Assembly (NCBI GenBank): GCA_025358085.1
Contig: JANYKT010000126.1
Location: 1 to 64,000 of the forward strand
Length of the DNA: 64,000 bases
From: Deltaproteobacteria bacterium
GTDB lineage: Bacteria; Myxococcota; Myxococcia; Myxococcales; 40CM-4-68-19
Direction: 5' to 3'
In this document: in pieces, positions 58,284 through 64,000 of the stretch
Layout of the letters: each line of letters opens with the position of its first letter
How positions within the stretch are numbered: position 1 is the stretch's first letter
Made by a program: the position numbers and the translations under genes
Notes under the pieces: generated by a model
Database searches by the model: none
What the model was told of the DNA's origin: nothing
The model's input: only the letters and a program-made list of their open reading frames with translations

Positions 58284-61200
58284 ATGCTCAAGAGCCTGTT
58301 GGTCACCGCCGCCCTGTTGTCGGCCTCCGCCCGCGCGGATGTCCCCTTCAAGCTCCCGCCGGGGCCCACGCTGCAGTTGCCCTGGGCCGAGCATGGCCGC
58401 CTGACCCAGGTCACGCGCGGCCAGGGACTGGGCTTTTCGCAAGAGGCGTATGTCATCCCGCAGCGACCGGGCAAGAACCTGGTCCGCTACTTCGATTTCA
58501 ATTGGCGCAACTTCGACTTCCTCGACGACGATGGCTCGGCGGGCGTGCGGTTCTATTACTATGAAAGGGAGTACCCGGTAGCGCGCATCGCCGCGGCCAT
58601 CGTGCGGCAGAGCTGGGCCTATCTCACTGATCGCTTTCAATACAAGCCTTCATTCAAGGTCCCTTATATCCTTTACAACTCGTATCGTGAGTTCCTCGAG
58701 ACCAATGTCTTCGAGGTGCAGGAGGGCGTACTCGGGGTCACCAGCCCCCAGGACCTGAAGATGTCGCTCCCCTACTTCGGCGAGCGCGAATACTTCCGGC
58801 TGGTCTCGACGCACGAGATGACCCACCAGTTCCAGATCCAGAAGGTGGCCGAGCGCGCCGCCTCCGCGGGTCTCGAGAGCCCCATCGGCGCTTTCCCGCT
58901 CTGGTTCATCGAGGGCCTCGCCGAGTATTACGCGCACGATCAGCAGCTCGACAGCGAGACCGAGATGTTCCTGCGGGACATCGTCCTCAACCCCAATGGC
59001 GAGATTGGTTATGACATTCCCACCCTCGAAGAGGACCGGCCCAATGCCTATCTCTATACCTACAAGTATGGACAGGCGAAGCTGGTCTTCCTCGCCGAGA
59101 CCTATGGCGAGAAGGTGATTCAAGGCGTGCTCGACCAGAGCCCGCGCCTCGCCGGCAGCGTCCGGCGCGGTGAGAATCGGGAGAACTTCATGGGGCTCCT
59201 CGGCCGCATCGCCGGCGAGCAGCCCGCGCAGATGAATGCGCGCTGGCTCACCTGGATCCACCGCCGCACCCTGCCGACCTACCTGGCATCGAAGCAGGAC
59301 CTGCCGGACGTGATCGAGCTCAAGCTGCCCGACGAGCTGGACGGCGCGGACAGCGGCCGCGGCTACGTCACCAGCATGGACGGCAACCTGATCTTCTATC
59401 GCGGCGTCGAACGCGAATCGGCGCGCGCCAAGCTGGTCCTGATCGATCGCCGCGATCCGGGGTCGGCGCAGCAGATCGCCATTGACCAGCACCCTGGCAC
59501 CGAGAGCCTGCACCCGGTGCTGCGCGGCGTGAGCGCGGTCTGCGACACCGGCGTCGCCTGGTTCGCGGCGTCAGGCGACTCGGACGTGCTGCATTACCGT
59601 CCGCTCCAGCGCACCGAGCGCAAAGACGGTGACAATCCGCGAATGCGGGTCGATCTCAACCTGGGCCAGACTCGCGTTATCAAAGTGGTTCGCGACGGCC
59701 TCATCGAAGCGGGCGATCCGACCTTCAGCCCGGACGGCTCGCGGTTGGCGTTCTACGGCCTCGACCGCGACGGCAAGGAAGACATCTATACGCTCGACCT
59801 GGGCAACGGCGACCCGCACGTCAAGCGAATCACGGAAGACCTCTATTCCGAGCGCGACCTTTCCTGGGGGGACGACGGCATCGTCTACGCCAGCGACGCG
59901 ACCGAGAGCGGCCGCTACAACCTCTTCCGCATCGACCCAGACACCGGCACCCGCGTACGCCTGACCGACTCGCCGGTCGAGCAGCGCTTCCCGCTCGCGC
60001 TGGCCGGCGGCGCGGTGATCTTCACCTCCAACGCCGGCGGCAAGAACGATTTGTGGTTTCTGCAAAATGGCCGCATCAAGAGAATCACCGATTTCGCGAC
60101 CTCTCTGGCCCATCCCGCGCTGGCCCCCGGTGGCATCTACGGCACCAGCTGGTATGGCGCGCGTTATCGATTGTTCGAGGTCTTGTCGCCCGACTTGTTG
60201 ACGCTCGACGAGCAGGACGCCATCCCCCCGAGTTACCTCGCCTCGCTGGACAAGCCGTTGCCGTTTGCGGACGAGCCCATCCCTTTCAGTTCGCCGGGCT
60301 ACAACCCTTATGACGTCGGCAGGAACTGGCGCGTCGAGGGCGGCGGAGCGGCCATCGGTGGAGGCGGCGGCGGCCTCGGTGCCATTGGCCAGGGCGGCGT
60401 GGTCTTCGCCGATATCCTGCGCGACCGGACGCTGCTGGCGAACCTGGCGATCTATGGCTCCTTCGATTTGACGGACTTTCTCGCGTTCTATGTCGACAAG
60501 AGCGAGCGCCTGATCTGGGGTGCCGGGCTTTATTATACCTTCCAGCAAGGCCGCGATACGCGCTTTCCCAGCGCCCAGCAGTGTAACCAGACGCCGACCA
60601 GCACTTCGAACAACGCCTGCCAGGTCTTCTATCTACAGCGCCAGTACGGCGTCGAAGGGCTGCTTTCTTATCCGCTCTCGACCTATTCGCGCTTTGAAGG
60701 CAGCGCCAAGGTGCAAGGCCTCGATCGCACCATTCTTTCGAATGGAATCCTCGACCGCAATTTCAATCCGGTCAACCTCGACAACTCGGAATTGAATGGC
60801 ATACGCGGCGCCGATCCCGAGGCCGAGGTCAGCGCCGCCTATGGATGGGACACCACCCGCTACGGTCCCGGAGGCGCCATCGGCGGCACTTCGTTCCTTG
60901 CCCAGGTTGGCGTTGGGGACCTGCCCACCCGCGGGAGCGACGGTCCCTTCGCCTATGTGCAAACCGACGCCATCTCCACTCTCCGCGTGATCGGCCGCAG
61001 CAAGGTCTTCGTACGCGCTGCCGCAGGCCTGGCGCAGGGCAGTCGCTTCGGTCGCCACTTCTATCTATCCAGCTTCGACAATCTGCGCGGCTTCCCCTTC
61101 AGCGACCCGCGCCTGCTCGGCGACGGCTACTACGTCGGCCAGGCCGAGTTCCAGTTTCCTTTAGATGTGCTGATTCGCTTCGCCTTCTTCAGCGGTATCA

Positions 61201-61475
61201 CCGGCGTCGTCGGCTTCGACTTTGGCAGCGTCTTCGAGACCAACTCGGCGCTGCTGAATCATCCCGGTCACGGCAAGCTGAACGCAGCGCTTACCGAGGC
61301 CTGGGCGAACCGCAACGCCGACTATGTGCTGGGGGTCAACTTCGGACTGGGTCCGTTCGCGCTGTGGGTGCAATTCGCGCATGGCATCGATATCGGAGGA
61401 ATCGTCCCCAAGACCGACGATTCGGGTCACCCCACCTGGGTGCCGAACATCTCGCTCCATTACGCCTACTTCTAG
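58284..61475 (+). CDS. Metallopeptidase - TolB propeller - outer-membrane barrel fusion
   Basis: 1063 aa secreted protein (signal to about residue 18). Residues 90-330 hold a gluzincin-type zinc peptidase: HEMTH at 177-181 and FIEGLAEYY (Glu210 third ligand). Residues about 375-690 are TolB/WD-like beta-propeller repeats (AGDPTFSPDGSRLAFYGLDR). From about 720 on, a Gly-rich segment leads into alternating strands like BamA/Omp85-type barrels, ending in SLHYAYF. The combined protein may be an autonomous surface protease. ATG 58284 has a GGAGA ribosome binding site. The individual domains are recognisable; the combination is unusual. Confidence 0.82.
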   Translation: MLKSLLVTAALLSASARADVPFKLPPGPTLQLPWAEHGRLTQVTRGQGLGFSQEAYVIPQRPGKNLVRYFDFNWRNFDFLDDDGSAGVRFYYYEREYPVARIAAAIVRQSWAYLTDRFQYKPSFKVPYILYNSYREFLETNVFEVQEGVLGVTSPQDLKMSLPYFGEREYFRLVSTHEMTHQFQIQKVAERAASAGLESPIGAFPLWFIEGLAEYYAHDQQLDSETEMFLRDIVLNPNGEIGYDIPTLEEDRPNAYLYTYKYGQAKLVFLAETYGEKVIQGVLDQSPRLAGSVRRGENRENFMGLLGRIAGEQPAQMNARWLTWIHRRTLPTYLASKQDLPDVIELKLPDELDGADSGRGYVTSMDGNLIFYRGVERESARAKLVLIDRRDPGSAQQIAIDQHPGTESLHPVLRGVSAVCDTGVAWFAASGDSDVLHYRPLQRTERKDGDNPRMRVDLNLGQTRVIKVVRDGLIEAGDPTFSPDGSRLAFYGLDRDGKEDIYTLDLGNGDPHVKRITEDLYSERDLSWGDDGIVYASDATESGRYNLFRIDPDTGTRVRLTDSPVEQRFPLALAGGAVIFTSNAGGKNDLWFLQNGRIKRITDFATSLAHPALAPGGIYGTSWYGARYRLFEVLSPDLLTLDEQDAIPPSYLASLDKPLPFADEPIPFSSPGYNPYDVGRNWRVEGGGAAIGGGGGGLGAIGQGGVVFADILRDRTLLANLAIYGSFDLTDFLAFYVDKSERLIWGAGLYYTFQQGRDTRFPSAQQCNQTPTSTSNNACQVFYLQRQYGVEGLLSYPLSTYSRFEGSAKVQGLDRTILSNGILDRNFNPVNLDNSELNGIRGADPEAEVSAAYGWDTTRYGPGGAIGGTSFLAQVGVGDLPTRGSDGPFAYVQTDAISTLRVIGRSKVFVRAAAGLAQGSRFGRHFYLSSFDNLRGFPFSDPRLLGDGYYVGQAEFQFPLDVLIRFAFFSGITGVVGFDFGSVFETNSALLNHPGHGKLNAALTEAWANRNADYVLGVNFGLGPFALWVQFAHGIDIGGIVPKTDDSGHPTWVPNISLHYAYF

Positions 61476-61554
61476 AAGACGCACGCCTGGTCGTTCATTG
61501 AAAAAGCATCCACGGGTGCTGAGGTTCCTCTCACAACTCTGGGAGGTAGGCGTG

Positions 61555-62046
61555 ATGCTCGAGCGGACGTCGACGAAGGCAATCAAAGAAGTGGCGCTGG
61601 TGCCAAGCCGGGCAGCCCTGGGCGCAAGCATGATCTTCCACGGCCTCGGGAAGATTCAGGCGGCCGAGCAGACGGGCCAGGCTTTTGACGGAATGGGCAT
61701 CCGGCCGGGCAAGCCGTGGGCGCTGGCGGCCGGCATCGCCGAGGCGTTCGCGGGCGTCGGCGCAACGCTCGGCCTGTGGACCCGGCCGGCCGCCATTGCG
61801 GTGCTGGTCACCCAGGCGGTCGCCGTCTGGAAAGTGCACAGCAGCAAGGGTTTCGACATCACCAAGGGCGGTTACGAATATAACCTCACGCTGATGGCCA
61901 TCGCAGCGGGGCTGCTCATTGCGGGACCGGGGACGTACTCGGCGCACGAGGGGCTGGAGACGCTGGTGCAGGGACGCGGCGCGCGTGGGCTCTTCCGCAA
62001 GGCGCGTCCGGGTCCGCTGCTCCGCTTCCTCAAACTTATCAAGTAA
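61555..62046 (+). CDS. DoxX-family membrane protein
   Basis: 163 aa with four membrane helices (AALGASMIFHGLGKIQAAEQ, WALAAGIAEAFAGVGATLGL, AAIAVLVTQAVAVWKVHSS, LTLMAIAAGLLIAGPGTYSA). The DoxX pattern and the Phe-His-Gly-Leu-x-Lys sequence fit the family, which often takes part in thiol/redox or thiosulfate metabolism. ATG 61555 with a GGGAGG ribosome binding site; a GTG one codon upstream is possible. Confidence 0.9.
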   Translation: MLERTSTKAIKEVALVPSRAALGASMIFHGLGKIQAAEQTGQAFDGMGIRPGKPWALAAGIAEAFAGVGATLGLWTRPAAIAVLVTQAVAVWKVHSSKGFDITKGGYEYNLTLMAIAAGLLIAGPGTYSAHEGLETLVQGRGARGLFRKARPGPLLRFLKLIK

Positions 62047-62101
62047 TGCGGACATAGGCGTGCAGACGCTGTGATAGACGAGCTTCCCTCCCGGGAGGAC
62101 C

Positions 62102-64000
62102 ATGCTTCGTCTCTTCGCCGCCCTGCTCATCGTCTCGCCTGTCGCGCTCGCCGCACGCCCGTTCACGCCCGAAGAACTCTTGCAGACTCGCAGGCTGGAC
62201 GATGTCCAGGTCTCGCCCGACGGCCGGCTGGCAGCTTTGACCGTGCGGCAGAAGAGCCTGGAGGAGAACCGCGATCTCAAAAATGTCTGGCTCGTGCCAC
62301 TGGGAGGAGGCGGTGCCCCGCGCCAGTTCACCCGCGACGGCAAGAGCGAGCACGCGCGCTTCTCTCCGGATGGACGGCAGCTGCTGGTGGTGCGCGACGG
62401 GCAGCTCTGGCTGTTCGACCTCGCGGGTGGCGGCGATCCGCTCAGGCTGACCAATCTCTGGGGCGGCGCCGACGCGGGCATCTTCTCCGCCGACGGCAAA
62501 CTGATCGCGTTCACCAGCGACGTCTACCCGGAGTGCAAGGGACCCGACGTGGACACCTGCAATCGCAAGCGGCAGGACGACCACGACAAGGCGCAGGTGA
62601 AGGCGCGCATCTCGGACCATCTCTTCACCCGCCACTGGAGCGAATGGAAAGACGACAAGCGCACGCACCTCTTCGTGCTGTCCGCGCACCCGGGTCTCGC
62701 GCCCTCGCCCCCGCGCGACCTGACTCCGCTGGCCGGCGACTGGCCTGGGTTTCGGCTCGGCGGTGCCGACGACTATGACCTCAGCCCCGACGCAAAAGAG
62801 CTGGTCATCAGCCATAAGGAGACGGCGCGCGAGGCGTGGTCCACCAACTCCGATCTCTTCGCCGTCCCCCTGCAGGGTGCCGCGCCCAGGAACCTGACCG
62901 CCAACAATAGTGGCGACGACGCCGTGCCGCGTTTTTCTCCCGACGGCCGCTTCCTCGCCTGGATCTCCCAGGCGCGCGAAGGGTACGAGTCCGATCAATG
63001 GAAGCTCAAGCTGCTCAATCGCCAGAGCGGCCAGATCACGGTGCTGGGCGCGGGGCCTTCGGGAACGGATGAGGACGTCGGCAGCTTCGTCTGGCGTCGC
63101 GACTCGAAGGGGCTGGTGTTTTCGCTGGTTAAAGAGGGCCGCTATTACCTCGACACCGTCACGCTCGACGGACAGGTCGGGCATTTCAGTGACGCGCCCG
63201 CCGGCAACGACTTCGACCTCGCGCCCGACGGCAGCGCGCTGGTGGTGCTGAGCGGGATGAATCGCCCGCCAGAATTGTTCCAGCTCGCGCCCGGCGGGAA
63301 GCCGCAGCGACTCACCTCCTTCAATGAGCCGCAGTATGCCGGTATCGATCTAGGCGCCGCGCCAGAGGATCTCTGGGTCACGGGCAAGGACGGCGCGCGC
63401 ATTCACTCGTTCGTGCTGCGGCCGCCCGGGCTCGCCAAGGGACAGCGGGCGCCGCTCACGGTGCTCATCCACGGCGGGCCGCAAGGGTCGTGGGAAGACG
63501 CCTGGGGCATGCGCTGGAACGAGGCCATCTTCGCGGCGCGCGGGCGGGTGGTGCTCGCCATCGATCCGCACGGCTCGGTCGGCTATGGGCAGAAGTTCAA
63601 AGAGGAGATCTCGCGCGACTGGGGCGGGCTTGCTTACGACGACATCCTGCGCGCGGTCGACGCCGCCGAGGCGCGGCCCGATGTCGAGAAGGGCCGGACC
63701 TGCGCCGCCGGGGCATCGTTTGGTGGCTATATGGTCGACTGGATCGCGGGCCACACCGACCGGTTCCGCTGCCTGGTCACGCACGACGGCGTCTTTGACC
63801 TGGTCAGCGAATACGGCTCGACGGAAGAGCTGTGGTTTCCGGAATGGGAATTTGGCGGGCCCTATTTCCAGAATCCGGAGCTGTACCGGAAATTCAGTCC
63901 CAGCGGGTTTGTGCAAAACTTCAAGACACCGACGTTGGTCGTGCAGGGGGAACTCGACTATCGCGTCCCGGTCGAGCAGGGCATGGGCATGTTCACCGCC
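62102..64000 (+). CDS. S9-family peptidase (prolyl oligopeptidase type), cut by window end
   Basis: 633 codons visible, open at the right edge. Signal peptide (about 1-18, ending Ala-Leu-Ala-Ala), beta-propeller with TolB-like repeats (VQVSPDGRLAALTVRQ, PRFSPDGRFLAWI), then the alpha/beta-hydrolase domain: LIHGGPQGSWEDAW, nucleophile Ser539 in GASFGGYM, Asp619 in QGELDYRVP. The catalytic His lies beyond the window. Exported serine peptidase; probably a dipeptidyl or acylaminoacyl peptidase. ATG preceded by GGGAGG. Confidence 0.93.
   Translation, partial: MLRLFAALLIVSPVALAARPFTPEELLQTRRLDDVQVSPDGRLAALTVRQKSLEENRDLKNVWLVPLGGGGAPRQFTRDGKSEHARFSPDGRQLLVVRDGQLWLFDLAGGGDPLRLTNLWGGADAGIFSADGKLIAFTSDVYPECKGPDVDTCNRKRQDDHDKAQVKARISDHLFTRHWSEWKDDKRTHLFVLSAHPGLAPSPPRDLTPLAGDWPGFRLGGADDYDLSPDAKELVISHKETAREAWSTNSDLFAVPLQGAAPRNLTANNSGDDAVPRFSPDGRFLAWISQAREGYESDQWKLKLLNRQSGQITVLGAGPSGTDEDVGSFVWRRDSKGLVFSLVKEGRYYLDTVTLDGQVGHFSDAPAGNDFDLAPDGSALVVLSGMNRPPELFQLAPGGKPQRLTSFNEPQYAGIDLGAAPEDLWVTGKDGARIHSFVLRPPGLAKGQRAPLTVLIHGGPQGSWEDAWGMRWNEAIFAARGRVVLAIDPHGSVGYGQKFKEEISRDWGGLAYDDILRAVDAAEARPDVEKGRTCAAGASFGGYMVDWIAGHTDRFRCLVTHDGVFDLVSEYGSTEELWFPEWEFGGPYFQNPELYRKFSPSGFVQNFKTPTLVVQGELDYRVPVEQGMGMFTA

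Overview
The window is 64 kb of very GC-rich DNA with densely packed, mostly minus-strand, translationally coupled genes (many ATGA/GTGA overlaps). The gene content suggests a member of the Myxococcota or a related delta-proteobacterial lineage. The clues are numerous lipoproteins with Cys-rich or repeat modules, ECF signalling, TPR/cyclic-nucleotide-binding and HEAT proteins attached to housekeeping operons, KGG-repeat stress proteins, RAYT and IS481/IS1182-type remnants, and OM proteins with DUF3187, TolB-propeller or barrel domains. Taxonomy is inference from gene style; no rRNA or tRNA gene was found.

Layout. 1-76: edge of a probable IS1182-like transposase. 203-7840 (minus): lipoproteins, mrp/apbC, a D-aminoacylase-type amidohydrolase, an RtcA homologue lacking its catalytic His, a frameshifted PflX-like radical SAM gene and an SDR. 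7914-12524 (plus): an ECF sigma/anti-sigma/STN-bactofilin-like triplet with 4-nt overlaps, then a phosphoesterase-like lipoprotein coupled to an MshEN-domain protein. 12521-21944 (minus): a TPR/double-CNB protein, HEAT lipoprotein, rluB, scpB, scpA, trpS (with an Fe-S type Cys motif), xerD and a YciO-type protein. 22021-23664: an array of four KGG-repeat stress proteins ending in an intrinsic terminator. 23821-33526 (minus): glnD, an amidase, a zinc-ribbon protein with a coupled small membrane protein, CNB-DUF1003, carbonic anhydrase and mutS.

33527-34223 is gene-poor and carries a broken nucleotidyltransferase. 34224-44598 (minus): rlmN, a CorC-type transporter, a truncated 3-hydroxyisobutyrate dehydrogenase homologue, penicillin acylase, ndk, an MCE operon (mlaE, mlaF, mlaD with a barrel-like C-terminus) and alr. 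44718-47433 holds a Zn-ribbon protein, a RAYT, a decayed IS481 transposase and an RluA-family enzyme. 47622-64000 is mixed: a CysE-like acetyltransferase, DUF3187 protein, two response regulators, an M16 peptidase pair, an HNH nuclease, a large choice-of-anchor/VWA lipoprotein, a HAD 5'-nucleotidase, a metallopeptidase-propeller-barrel fusion, DoxX, and an S9 peptidase cut by the window end.

No complete phage, CRISPR array or classic defence island is present. The strongest candidates for under-described biology are: the MCE protein ending in an outer-membrane-like barrel, the sigma/anti-sigma/STN-bactofilin operon, the metallopeptidase-propeller-barrel fusion, the KGG array, the RtcA pseudoenzyme, and a 110-bp nested palindrome rich in TTAAG boxes next to glnD.
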